Positions 54,379 to 63,322 of a DNA stretch of 64,000 nucleotides are shown here, one piece after another. The notes under the pieces are model-generated. The model ran no database searches and was not told where the DNA came from. It saw only the letters and a program-made list of their open reading frames with translations. Both the position numbers and the translations under genes were made by a program. Source of the DNA: Bradyrhizobium sp. AZCC 1610 (GTDB lineage Bacteria; Pseudomonadota; Alphaproteobacteria; Rhizobiales; Xanthobacteraceae); the NCBI RefSeq assembly GCF_036924515.1, contig NZ_JAZHRR010000001.1, forward strand, positions 1,645,001-1,709,000. Reading direction: 5' to 3'. Numbering within the stretch: position 1 is the first letter of the stretch; every line of letters begins with the position of its first letter.

Positions 54379-57300
54379 ATGGCGTCCCCCAATAAACTTA
54401 GTCCGATACCGCATCCGCCGAAAAAGCCTGTCGTCGGCAACATGCTGTCGCTGGATCCGAACGCGCCGGTGCAGCATCTGGTGCGGCTGACCAAGGAACT
54501 GGGGCCGATCTTCTGGCTCGACATGATGGGCGCGCCGCTGGTCATCGTCTCCGGCCACGATCTCATCGACGAACTCTCCGACGAAAAACGCTTCGACAAG
54601 GCGGTACGCGGTTCGCTGCGCCGCGTCCGCGCCGTCGGCGGCGACGGGCTGTTCACCGCCGACACCAATGAGCCGAACTGGAGCAAGGCGCACAACATCC
54701 TGCTGCAGCCGTTCGGTAACCGTGCAATGACGTCCTATCATCCGAGCATGGTCGATATCGCCGAGCAGCTCGTGAAAAAGTGGGAGCGGCTCAACGGCGA
54801 CGAGGAGATCGACGTCGTCCACGACATGACCGCGCTGACGCTGGACACCATAGGCCTCTGCGGCTTCGACTACCGGTTCAATTCGTTCTATCGCCGCGAC
54901 TATCACCCGTTCGTGGAATCGCTGGTGCGCTCGCTCGAGACCATCATGATGACGCGCGGCATTCCGCTGGAAGGCCTGTGGCTGCAGAAGCGTCGCAAGA
55001 CGCTCGCCCAGGACGTCGCCTTCATGAACAAGATGGTCGACGAGATCGTCGCCGAGCGCCGCAGCAACGCCGAGGCCGCCGAGGGCAAGAAGGACATGCT
55101 CGGCGCCATGATGACCGGCGTTGACCGCGCCACCGGCGAGCAGCTCGACGACATCAACATCCGCTACCAGATCAACACCTTCCTGATCGCGGGCCACGAG
55201 ACCACCAGCGGACTGCTGTCGTGCACGATCTATGCGCTGCTCAAGCATCCCGAGGTGCTCAAGAAGGCCTATGAGGAAGTCGACCGGGTGCTCGGCCCCG
55301 ATATCAATGCGAAGCCGACCTATCAGCAGGTCACGCAGCTCACCTACATCACCCAGATTTTGAAGGAGGCGCTGCGGCTTTGGCCGCCGGCGCCGGCCTA
55401 CGGCATCGCGCCGCTCAAGGACGAAACCATCGGCGGCAAGTATAATCTGAAGAAGAACACCTTCGTCACTGTCCTGGTGATGGCGCTGCACCGCGATCCC
55501 ACCGTCTGGGGACCGAACCCGGATGCGTTCGACCCCGAGAATTTCAGCCGCGAGGCCGAGGCCAAGCGCCCGATCAACGCCTGGAAGCCGTTCGGCAACG
55601 GCCAGCGCGCCTGCATCGGGCGCGGCTTTGCGATGCACGAGGCGGCGCTCGCGATCGGGATGGTCCTGCAGCGCTTCAAGCTGATCGACACGCACCGCTA
55701 CCAGATGCACCTGAAGGAAACACTGACGATCAAGCCCGACGGCTTCAAGATCAAGGTGCGGCCGCGCGCCGACAAGGATCGTGGCGCCTTCGCCGGCCGC
55801 GCTGCGGTCGCCGCAGCCGCCTCGAATGCTGCGGCGGTGCCGCAGGCGCGGACCCGTCCCGGGCACAACACGCCGCTATTGGTGCTCTACGGCTCCAACC
55901 TCGGCACCGCGGAAGAGCTGGCGACGCGGGTGGCTGATTTGGCCGAGGTCAACGGCTTTGCGACCAAGCTCGGCGCGCTCGATGATTATGTCGGCAAGCT
56001 GCCGGAGCAGGGCGCCCTGCTAATCTTCTGCGCTTCCTACAACGGCGCCGCCCCTGATAACGCCACGCAGTTCGTCAAATGGCTGGACAGCGGCCTGCCG
56101 AAGGATGCACTCGCCAAGGTGCGTTACGCCGTATTCGGCTGCGGCAACAGCGACTGGGCCGCGACCTATCAATCCGTGCCGCGTATGATCGACGAGCAGT
56201 TGGCGGCGCATGGCGCGCGCAGTCTCTATACCCGCGGCGAGGGTGATGCGCGCAGCGATCTCGACGGCCAGTTCGAGAAATGGTTCGCGGCGGCCGCGCC
56301 CGCGGCGATGAAGGAATTGGGCGTCGATTCCAGCTTCGCCCGCAGCGCCGACGACGCGCCGCTCTATTCGATCGAACCGGTGGCGCCCTCGGCCGTCAAC
56401 GTGCTCGTCGCACAGGGGGGCGTCGCACCGATGAAGGTGCTGGTCAATTCCGAGCTGCAGAACAAGACCGGCGCCAATGGTTCCGACCGGTCGACCCGCC
56501 ATGTCGAGGTCCAACTGCCGCCGGGTATTACTTACCGCGTCGGCGACCATCTCAGCGTCGTCCCGCGCAATGATCCGGCGCTGGTCGATTCCGTCGCGCG
56601 CCGCTTCGGCTTCCTGCCCGGCGATCAGATCCGGCTGCAGGTCGCGGAAGGTCGACGCGCGCAATTGCCGGTGGGCGATGTCGTGTCGGTCGGGCGATTG
56701 CTGACCGAATTCGTCGAGCTGCAGCAGATCGCGACCCGCAAGCAGATCCAGATCATGACGGAACACACGCGCTGTCCCGTTACCAAGCCGAAGCTGCTCG
56801 CTTATGTCGGCGATGATAACGCATCGACGGAGCTTTATCGCTCGGATGTGCTGGCCAAGCGCAAATCGGTGTTCGATCTGCTGGAGGAGTATCCAGCCTG
56901 CGAATTGCCGTTCCACGCTTATCTCGAAATGTTGTCGCTGCTGGCGCCGCGTTATTATTCGATCTCGTCATCGTCCTCGATCGACCCGGCGCGCTGCAGC
57001 GTCACCGTTGGCGTGGTCGAGGCGCCGGCAAGTTCGGGACGCGGCGTCTACAAGGGCGTCTGCTCGAACTATCTCGCCGGCCGCCGCGTCGGCGACAACG
57101 TGCATGCCACTGTGCGCGAGACCAAGGCCGGGTTCCGCTTACCCGACGATCCGGCCCAACCCGTGATCATGATCGGCCCCGGCACCGGGCTGGCGCCATT
57201 CCGCGGTTTCCTGCAGGAGCGCGCGCACCGCAAGGCGCAAGGCGCCAAGTTGGGGCCGGCGATGCTGTTCTTCGGCTGCCGCCATCCGGAACAGGATTTT

Positions 57301-57618
57301 CTCTACGCGGATGAATTGAAGGCCTTTGCCGCCGACGGCATTGCCGAGCTGCACACCGCGTTCTCGCGCGCCGACGGGCCGAAGACCTATGTGCAGCATC
57401 AGGTGGCGGCGCAAAAGGACCGCATCTGGAGCCTGATCGAGCAGGGCGCGATCGTCTATGTCTGCGGCGACGGCGGCAAGATGGAGCCGGACGTCAAGGC
57501 CGCGTTGGTTGCGATCTATCGCGAACGGTCCGGCGCCGGCGCCGAAGCCGGCCTGCGCTGGATCGACGATCTCGGCACCAAGAACCGGTACGTGCTTGAT
57601 GTGTGGGCTGGCGGGTAA
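54379..57618 (+). CDS. Self-sufficient P450-reductase fusion (CYP102/BM3-type)
   Basis: A 1,079-residue fusion. The P450 domain (about 1-460) has AGHETTS in the I helix (271-277) and the heme loop FGNGQRACIG with Cys412. The flavodoxin domain (about 490-640) begins LLVLYGSNLGTAEELA. The FAD/NADPH reductase domain has RYYSISSSSS, GPGTGLAPFRGF and a terminal DVWAGG. Phe92 of GDGLFT matches Phe87 of BM3. The fatty-acid anchor residues Arg47 and Tyr51 of BM3 align with Ala52 and Ile56 here. Such enzymes hydroxylate fatty acids or related molecules. The WS/DGAT and epoxide hydrolase genes upstream support a lipid substrate, but the missing anchor suggests a different one. Confidence 0.93.
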   Translation: MASPNKLSPIPHPPKKPVVGNMLSLDPNAPVQHLVRLTKELGPIFWLDMMGAPLVIVSGHDLIDELSDEKRFDKAVRGSLRRVRAVGGDGLFTADTNEPNWSKAHNILLQPFGNRAMTSYHPSMVDIAEQLVKKWERLNGDEEIDVVHDMTALTLDTIGLCGFDYRFNSFYRRDYHPFVESLVRSLETIMMTRGIPLEGLWLQKRRKTLAQDVAFMNKMVDEIVAERRSNAEAAEGKKDMLGAMMTGVDRATGEQLDDINIRYQINTFLIAGHETTSGLLSCTIYALLKHPEVLKKAYEEVDRVLGPDINAKPTYQQVTQLTYITQILKEALRLWPPAPAYGIAPLKDETIGGKYNLKKNTFVTVLVMALHRDPTVWGPNPDAFDPENFSREAEAKRPINAWKPFGNGQRACIGRGFAMHEAALAIGMVLQRFKLIDTHRYQMHLKETLTIKPDGFKIKVRPRADKDRGAFAGRAAVAAAASNAAAVPQARTRPGHNTPLLVLYGSNLGTAEELATRVADLAEVNGFATKLGALDDYVGKLPEQGALLIFCASYNGAAPDNATQFVKWLDSGLPKDALAKVRYAVFGCGNSDWAATYQSVPRMIDEQLAAHGARSLYTRGEGDARSDLDGQFEKWFAAAAPAAMKELGVDSSFARSADDAPLYSIEPVAPSAVNVLVAQGGVAPMKVLVNSELQNKTGANGSDRSTRHVEVQLPPGITYRVGDHLSVVPRNDPALVDSVARRFGFLPGDQIRLQVAEGRRAQLPVGDVVSVGRLLTEFVELQQIATRKQIQIMTEHTRCPVTKPKLLAYVGDDNASTELYRSDVLAKRKSVFDLLEEYPACELPFHAYLEMLSLLAPRYYSISSSSSIDPARCSVTVGVVEAPASSGRGVYKGVCSNYLAGRRVGDNVHATVRETKAGFRLPDDPAQPVIMIGPGTGLAPFRGFLQERAHRKAQGAKLGPAMLFFGCRHPEQDFLYADELKAFAADGIAELHTAFSRADGPKTYVQHQVAAQKDRIWSLIEQGAIVYVCGDGGKMEPDVKAALVAIYRERSGAGAEAGLRWIDDLGTKNRYVLDVWAGG

Positions 57619-57628
57619 CGCTCTATCC

Positions 57629-57656
57629 GTCGTCCCTGCGAACGCAGGGACCCATA
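57629..57656 (+). repeat. REP-like palindrome E, first copy
   Basis: An intact copy of the family: arms GTCCCTGC/GCAGGGAC around GAAC, followed by CCATA. Its inverted partner at 57719-59242 is split by an IS. Confidence 0.88.
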
Positions 57657-57718
57657 CTCCGCGGCCTCTCGTTGAGATAGTGCCGGATAATCTGCTCGTA
57701 ACCACAATGTCCTGTGGT

Positions 57719-57738
57719 TATGGGTCCCTGCGTTCGCA
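57719..57738 (-). repeat. REP-like palindrome E, second copy, left half (interrupted)
   Basis: TATGGGTCCC then the 10-bp target TGCGTTCGCA, after which the IS4-type element begins. The right part resumes at 59224. This mirrors the fate of palindrome A. Confidence 0.88.
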
Positions 57739-59223
57739 CTAGGGCATCTACACACCTTGGGGACGCGACAGATTGACTCGGAGCGGCATGATGTGCTGTC
57801 GCCGCAGCGTTTGTATGATTCTCTCTCTGGCGCTTTGATTCGAAGGAGCGCCAGAGATGCAGCAGGAACCGGGTTTGTCCCTGGGTAAGTTTGGAGACGT
57901 TCGCCTCGATAAAAGGGGGCGGCGCTTCTCCGGGCTATGCTTTGCACGCGCAGCGTCTGTTTGCGCCAGATGGCGCAGGGCGACTGGGCTGCGAACATGG
58001 CGTTCTGGCGGTTTGTGAACAATCCACAGGTCACGATCGACAAGCTGATTGAAGGCTGGAGCCTGCAGACGTCGATCGCGGTCAGCGGGCGTCATGTGCT
58101 GTCAATCCAGGATACCAGCGAGATTAAGTTCCACACCTGTCCTGGACATCGGCGCGGCTTGGGCAAGGTCGGCAAAGGCAATGCTCGCGGCGTGTTGCTG
58201 CATGCCATGATGGCGGTCGATGCCGACAGCGGGGTCTGTCTCGGGCTCACCGGCGGTGAGGTGTGGACGCGCAAGCGCAAGGCCAAGATCGCTCACGAGA
58301 AGCGCGCCTTGGCCGACAAGGAGTCGGCGCGCTGGGTGACGACCGCTGAGCAAGGCCGCGATGTTCTGGCCGCTGCTCGTATGATCACCGTTGTCAACGA
58401 CCGCGAGGGGGATTTCTTTGCTCACTGGGCGCTGACACCCGCTGACAATGTCCACCTCCTGTCGCGCGCCATGCACGACCATGCGCTGGTCGACGGCGGC
58501 ACGCTTTATCAGGCAGTCGAACGGGCCCGCTTCTGCGACAAGGCGGTGATCGATCTGCCAAAGCGAATGGATCGCCGCGGTCGCCAGGCCCACCTCTCCA
58601 TGCGCTTCGGAACCGTTGTGCTCAAACGGCCGCCGCGCCCCGGCGTGAAAGACCTGCCGGAGGGCGTCAAAGTCAGCTTCGTGGAAGTCGTCGAGTTGCG
58701 CCCCCCGAAGGGCGCCAAGCCCATTCATTGGTTGCTCTTGACCACGCATCCGATTGCCGCTGCCGCCGATGCCTGGCGGATCGTCTCCTGGTACAAGCAG
58801 CGCTGGATCATCGAACAGCTCTTTCGCTCGCTGAAGAGCCAGGGTCTGCGCATCGAGGATAGTCAGCTCGACAGCGCTGAAGGCCTGATCAAACTCGCGG
58901 CGATCGCTACCAGAGTGGCATGTATCGTCATCCAGCTGGTTCAAGCCCGCAATGGCGGCGAAGAATTGCCGGCAGATTTTGCGTTCACACCGGACGAGAT
59001 CGAAGCGCTCAAGGCCATCAACAAAACCCTGAAAGGCCGGACCGAGCTTCAGAAGAACCACCATCGCCCCAACACTATCGCCTGGGCCGCATGGATCATC
59101 GCAAAGCTCGGCGGATGGACCGGCTACGCCTCGCATCGCCCACCTGGACCAATCACCTTCCACATCGGAATGGCTCGCTTCCAAATCCTCGTATATGGCC
59201 CGGCAAACGTGTAGATGCCCTAG
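57739..59223 (+). mobile_element. IS4-family insertion sequence
   Basis: A 1,485-bp element with perfect 15-bp terminal inverted repeats (CTAGGGCATCTACAC; 57739-57753 and 59209-59223). It is flanked on both sides by the 10-bp target duplication TGCGTTCGCA (57729-57738, 59224-59233). It carries one transposase gene that is frameshifted near its start. It split a REP-like palindrome and lies 51 bp before the next gene. Confidence 0.92.
57857..59214 (+). pseudogene. IS4-family transposase, frameshifted near the N-terminus
   Basis: The core frame (about 425 residues from 57937) has the IS4 DDE marks: IQDTSE, VNDREGD, and the YREK signature YKQRWIIEQLFRSLK, with the expected spacing. The natural start is ATG at 57857, whose frame gives GKFGDVRLDKRG and then shifts. 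At the run AAAAGGGGG (57911-57919), one missing G, or a programmed -1 slip on GGG, joins DKRGAALLRAML to the core. The coding end lies inside the right terminal repeat. Either the gene is inactivated by a one-base deletion, or it relies on frameshifting; I favour the deletion. Confidence 0.8.
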
Positions 59224-59242
59224 TGCGTTCGCAGGGACGACG
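59224..59242 (-). repeat. REP-like palindrome E, second copy, right half
   Basis: It begins with the second TGCGTTCGCA duplicate and continues GGGACGACG. Joining it to 57719-57738 with one duplicate removed restores an intact REP-like element. Confidence 0.88.
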
Positions 59243-59273
59243 ACCATTGAGACAGCATGCTAAAAGCCTCCCC

Positions 59274-59948
59274 ATGATTCCCTGGGAAAAAATCGACACC
59301 GCCCGCATTCCCGGTACCGACGATGAACTCCGCCTGATGCGCCGCGGCAAGGAGTTCTCCATCAAGCTCGGCACCAACGAGCTGATGAACAGCCGCCTGT
59401 CGGGCTCAGAGGCCGCGCTCGCGACGCTCGCGGCAAAGAAGATCGAGAAGCTCGCAAGCCCGCATATGCTTATTGGCGGCCTCGGCATGGGCTTTACGCT
59501 GCGTGCCGCGCTTGCGGTACTCGGCAGCAAGGCGCAGATCGTGGTGGCCGAACTGGTGCCTTCGGTCGTCGCCTGGGCACGCGGCCCGATGGCGGAAATT
59601 TTTGGCGACAGCCTCAGCGATCCCCGCGTGAGCTTCCGGGAAGCCGATGTTACCGAAATCATCCGGTCGCAGCGATCGACATTCGACGCCATTCTGCTCG
59701 ACGTCGACAATGGACCGGAAGGGCTTACCCGCAAGGCCAATGATGCGCTCTACAGCTCAGCCGGATTGAACGCGGCGCACACCGCGCTGCGGCCGGGCGG
59801 TGTGCTGGCGGTCTGGTCTTCGGGCCCCAATCCAGCATTCACAAAGCGCCTTCGCGCCGGAGGCTTCGACGTCAACGAGGTCAACGTCCGCGCCACAGGA
59901 AGAGGCGGCGGTGCGCGTCACGTGATCTGGATCGCGACGAAGAGCTAG
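59274..59948 (+). CDS. Spermidine synthase-fold SAM-binding protein
   Basis: A 224-residue protein with a Rossmann-like SAM/dcSAM domain: LIGGLGMGFTLRAAL (nucleotide loop), VVAELVPSVVAWA (acidic end of strand 2) and DAILLDVDNGPEGL. The fold group includes spermidine synthase and class I methyltransferases. The usual polyamine-site residues are not clearly complete, so the reaction is uncertain. The ATG at 59274 lies 51 bp after the IS4-type element, which may have altered its promoter. It converges with, and overlaps by four bases, the next gene on the other strand. Confidence 0.75.
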   Translation: MIPWEKIDTARIPGTDDELRLMRRGKEFSIKLGTNELMNSRLSGSEAALATLAAKKIEKLASPHMLIGGLGMGFTLRAALAVLGSKAQIVVAELVPSVVAWARGPMAEIFGDSLSDPRVSFREADVTEIIRSQRSTFDAILLDVDNGPEGLTRKANDALYSSAGLNAAHTALRPGGVLAVWSSGPNPAFTKRLRAGGFDVNEVNVRATGRGGGARHVIWIATKS

Positions 59949-60856
59949 GCCGCCTTCGCCGCCGCCCGACGCGCGTGCTCGTCGATCGCGTCGATGATCT
60001 GCGGCCACATCGGGATCGGCAGTGCGTGGCCCATGCCTTCGATCATCAGCAGCTTTGCACCCGGAATCGACGCCGCGGTGTCCTTGCCGCCTTCGGGGCG
60101 CACCAGCGGATCGACGGTGCCGTGGATGACCAGCGTCGGCACCTTCACTTGACCCAGCCGTTCCTTGCGGCTGCCCGAGGCCAGCACCGCCCGCAACTGC
60201 CGACCGACGCCGGCCGGATTGAGGCCGCGCTCGTAAGTGCGCGCGGCGCGCGCAGGATCGAGCGCCTCGTCTTCCGGGAACGAGCCGACGCGCAGCACTT
60301 TCCACGTTTTGGCAAACCGCGCGAAATATTCTTCCCTAGTGGTCGGGGGCGGCGCCATCAGCATGGCAGAGGCCTCGCGGGTCGGCGGCGGTATCTTGGG
60401 GTTACCCGTCGTCGACATGATCGAGGTCAGCGAACGCACCCGCTGCGGGAACGACAGCGCGATTTCCTGGGCGATCATGCCGCCCATCGATGCGCCGACC
60501 AGATGCGCCGACTTGATGCCGAGCACGTCCATCAGGCCGACGGTGTCCTTGGCCATGTCGATCAATTTGTAGGGCGCCGCGACCGGGATTTTGAGGAACC
60601 GCAGCTTTAGCAGTTCGAACGGGGTCAGGCGGTTGCCGCCGGACATGTGCGAGGATTTGCCGATGTCGCGATTGTCGAAGCGAATGACGCGGAAGCCGCG
60701 CGCGGCGAGCTGCCGGCAGAAATCGTCATCCCAATGGATCATTTGGGCGCCGAGCCCCATGATCAGCAACAACGGTTCCGCGGCCGGATCGCCGAAAATT
60801 TCGTAGCAGATGTCGATGCCGTTGGCGCGAGCGATCTGTGGCGGCTGATGGAGCAT
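59945..60856 (-). CDS. Alpha/beta hydrolase
   Basis: A 303-residue cytoplasmic hydrolase. LIMGLGAQMIHWDDDF is the oxyanion region, GASMGG the nucleophile elbow with Ser, TVDPLVRP supplies the acid and MGHALP the His. It resembles the TIGR-type proteins listed as alpha/beta-fold hydrolase or proline iminopeptidase-like. It overlaps the stop of the SAM-binding protein gene. The substrate is unknown; position before PHA genes (divergent) allows a role in ester metabolism. Confidence 0.85.
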   Translation of the reverse strand: MLHQPPQIARANGIDICYEIFGDPAAEPLLLIMGLGAQMIHWDDDFCRQLAARGFRVIRFDNRDIGKSSHMSGGNRLTPFELLKLRFLKIPVAAPYKLIDMAKDTVGLMDVLGIKSAHLVGASMGGMIAQEIALSFPQRVRSLTSIMSTTGNPKIPPPTREASAMLMAPPPTTREEYFARFAKTWKVLRVGSFPEDEALDPARAARTYERGLNPAGVGRQLRAVLASGSRKERLGQVKVPTLVIHGTVDPLVRPEGGKDTAASIPGAKLLMIEGMGHALPIPMWPQIIDAIDEHARRAAAKAA

Positions 60857-61021
60857 CGCGTTTGTCTTCCCTTGGGTGACCTGAGCTTTGAGTAACTATG
60901 GCATGGTTTCCTGCACCGCAGAAGACTTTGCAGTGGTTGACCGGCTCGCCGCAACGGTGTGGTATGGGGTCAATGAAGCGAAGCGTGGCAAGCGCTCGTA
61001 ACCGTCAGGGAGAGGGCGCCT

Positions 61022-61402
61022 ATGGCCGACAAAGGCAATGATCCTGCCGTGATCTGGCAGACCATGCTTGGGGAGATGGAAAAGGGATTCAACTCCTTCG
61101 CCAATCAGGCGATGGCGTCGCCGGAATTCTCCAAGGTGATGAATCAGGTCGGCGGCGTGTCGGCGGGCGCTCAAAAGCAGCTTGGCGAGCTGATGGAGAA
61201 GTACCTGCTCGCGATGAACCTGCCGAGCCGGGCGCAGATGGTCGGCATGGCCGAGCGGCTGCAGTCGATCGAAGGCCAGCTCAACGAGATCAAGGCGATG
61301 CTGCATCAGGTGCATCATAACTCGCTGTCACCGGACAGCGGCCTTGGCACGCCGCGGCCGCCGCGCACCAAACGTCCGCCGACGGAGGGAGAGCAGAAAT
61401 GA
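61022..61402 (+). CDS. Short PhaE/PhaR-like PHA synthase subunit
   Basis: A 126-residue mostly helical protein. Its C-terminal part, LPSRAQMVGMAERLQSIEGQ, resembles the conserved C-terminal helix of PhaE (class III) or PhaR (class IV) subunits, which activate PhaC. PhaE is normally about 340 and PhaR about 200 residues, so this version is very short. The stop overlaps the PhaC-like start (ATGA), making a coupled pair. The activating role is inferred. Confidence 0.72.
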   Translation: MADKGNDPAVIWQTMLGEMEKGFNSFANQAMASPEFSKVMNQVGGVSAGAQKQLGELMEKYLLAMNLPSRAQMVGMAERLQSIEGQLNEIKAMLHQVHHNSLSPDSGLGTPRPPRTKRPPTEGEQK

Positions 61403-62481
61403 ACGCCCCCGCGGGCCTCGATCTGGCGTCGATACCGGAACGGATCCAGTCCGAGGTGCAGCGCGCGATCCAGCGCAGTATCAAGGGCGTCGAATACATT
61501 GCTTCATCGGGGCCATCGCTCGGCTCGACGCCAAAGGACATTCTCGCCGTCCGCGGCACCATGAACCTCTACCACTATCGGCCGATCGCGGATGAAATCT
61601 ACCGCATTCCGATCCTGATCGTGATGGCGACCACCAACCGCGGCTACATTCTCGACATGGTGCCGGGCCAGAGCTTTATCGAGTTTCTCCTGAAGCGCGG
61701 CTACGACGTCTACATGCTGGACTGGACCGCGCCGAAGCCGGAAGAAAAAAGTCTTGGGATGGAGGACTACGTCCTCGACTTCATCCCGGATTGCGTCCGC
61801 CGCGTGCAGCAGGATTCCGGCGAGCACGACGTCAACGTGATCGGCTACTGCTTCGGGGGCGTGCTGTCGCTGTTGTACGGCTCGATCTTCAACGACGGGC
61901 CGATGAAGAACCTGATCTGCTTCACCACGCCGATCGATTTCCGCGAGATGAAGCTGTTCCAGAATTTTTCTGACCGGCGCTATTTCGACGTCGATCGCCT
62001 CGTCGACAGCGTCGGCAACGTGCCGCCGGAAATGATCCTGTCCTCGTTCGAGATGCTGCGGCCGGCCTCGCGCACCGTCAGCCAGGTGCAGTTGTGGGAA
62101 AACATCTGGAACGACGAGTTCGTGAAGTCGTACCGGATGTTCGACCGCTGGGCGACCGATACGCTGCCGCTGGCCGGCGAGTATTTCCGCGATATCACCA
62201 AGAACCTGATGTGGGACAACAAGCTCTTTAACGACACCATGTCGGTCGGCGGACGCGCGGCGGACATTTCAAAGATTACGGTGCCGATCCTGCATGCGGT
62301 CGCCGAGCACGACCACATCGTCCCCTATGATGCGGCCAAGCATCTGATCACCAAGGTCGGCTCGACCGACAAGGAAGAGGTGATGCTGAAGGGCGGCCAC
62401 GTCAGCCTCGTCGCCGGCGCCAACGCGATCAAGCGGCTATGGCCGAAACTGGACTCCTGGTTAGGTAAGAGATCAACATGA
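61399..62481 (+). CDS. phaC: Class III-like PHA synthase (PhaC)
   Basis: A 360-residue alpha/beta-hydrolase-type PHA synthase, the length of class III enzymes and much shorter than class I (about 590). The lipase-like box is IGYCFGG with Cys151; Asp305 (AEHDHIVP) and His334 (KGGHVSLVAG) complete the triad. These positions agree closely with Cys149, Asp302 and His331 of Allochromatium PhaC. It polymerises hydroxyacyl-CoA at the granule. GGAGGGAGAGCAGAA precedes the ATG. The short PhaE-like gene upstream and a phasin gene downstream give a coherent PHA cluster. Confidence 0.9.
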   Translation: MNAPAGLDLASIPERIQSEVQRAIQRSIKGVEYIASSGPSLGSTPKDILAVRGTMNLYHYRPIADEIYRIPILIVMATTNRGYILDMVPGQSFIEFLLKRGYDVYMLDWTAPKPEEKSLGMEDYVLDFIPDCVRRVQQDSGEHDVNVIGYCFGGVLSLLYGSIFNDGPMKNLICFTTPIDFREMKLFQNFSDRRYFDVDRLVDSVGNVPPEMILSSFEMLRPASRTVSQVQLWENIWNDEFVKSYRMFDRWATDTLPLAGEYFRDITKNLMWDNKLFNDTMSVGGRAADISKITVPILHAVAEHDHIVPYDAAKHLITKVGSTDKEEVMLKGGHVSLVAGANAIKRLWPKLDSWLGKRST

Positions 62482-63071
62482 GCGAAACACGTTCCTATCC
62501 GCGCCACGTCAAGACCGACGCCGGCGACATTGAATTCCGCATGATGGCGCGCAGCGACGAAGCCGCCGTGCTGGCGTTCGCGCAAAAGCTTCCGACGCAT
62601 GATTTGCTGTTCCTGCCGCGCAATATCAGCCAGCCGAAAGTGCTGTCGGCCTGGGTCAACGAGATCGAGCGTGGCGCCATCACGAGCCTGCTGGCGGTGA
62701 AGGGCGGGACGGTGGTCGGCTGCGGCACGCTGGTGCGCGACCCGCATTCCTGGTCGCCCCATGTCGGCGAGATCCGGATGGTGGTGTCGCAGGATGTCCG
62801 CGGGCAGGGCGTCGGCCGGGCGCTGTCCCAGGAGACCTTTGCGCTGGCCTTGGGCGCCGGCCTGGAAAAGCTGTCAGTGCAGATGACGGTCGACCAGCAG
62901 GCGGCGATCGCGCTGTTCGAGAGCCTCGGCTTCAAGGCCGAGGCCCTGCTGCGGGACCATGTCCGGGACGTCGACGGCAAGAAGCACGATATCGTCGTGC
63001 TCGGGCACAATGTGGCGCAGGTGCGGGCGCAGATGGAGGCCTATGGGCTTCCGGGGGCGGTTCAGCACTAG
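62478..63071 (+). CDS. GNAT family N-acetyltransferase
   Basis: A 197-residue acetyl-CoA-dependent acetyltransferase. The GNAT core is visible as EIRMVVSQDVRGQGVGRAL, with the RGQGVG pyrophosphate loop. The start overlaps the PhaC stop (ATGA), so it is translated with the PHA synthase; a link to PHA or its regulation by acetylation is only inferred. Acceptor unknown. Confidence 0.87.
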   Translation: MSETRSYPRHVKTDAGDIEFRMMARSDEAAVLAFAQKLPTHDLLFLPRNISQPKVLSAWVNEIERGAITSLLAVKGGTVVGCGTLVRDPHSWSPHVGEIRMVVSQDVRGQGVGRALSQETFALALGAGLEKLSVQMTVDQQAAIALFESLGFKAEALLRDHVRDVDGKKHDIVVLGHNVAQVRAQMEAYGLPGAVQH

Positions 63072-63191
63072 CGAGACACAAAATCGCGAAAACAACCCCA
63101 TGCAAAGTAGATGGGGCCGGCTCCGGCATTAGTTGGCCTAAAGTGGAACTTTTGCCGGTTCTTTGGGCAAACCGCTCATCCATCAGGCTGT

Positions 63192-63230
63192 TCACGAATT
63201 CGTGATATCGCGATGCAACATTGATGTTGC
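63192..63230. promoter_or_regulatory. Two palindromes upstream of the phasin gene
   Basis: TCACGAATTCGTGA (63192-63205) is a perfect 14-bp palindrome, and GCAACATTGATGTTGC (63215-63230) is a second inverted repeat with a 4-bp centre. Both lie about 93-131 bp before the phasin start. They are candidate sites for a PHA-responsive regulator such as PhaR. The gap 63072-63322 shows no gene. Confidence 0.6.
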
Positions 63231-63322
63231 GACGCACCATTAACTATGGCACAACACTCGTGCCCCGGGCCAATCCGGACGGGGTGAGCCCATAGCTCAA
63301 ACCTGAGGATGGAGAGACCCCC

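Noticed and set aside
52267..55866. A 1,199-codon open frame on the minus strand
   Set aside because: It lies wholly antisense to the WS/DGAT, epoxide hydrolase and P450 genes, has no recognisable domain, and is explained by high-GC codon bias.
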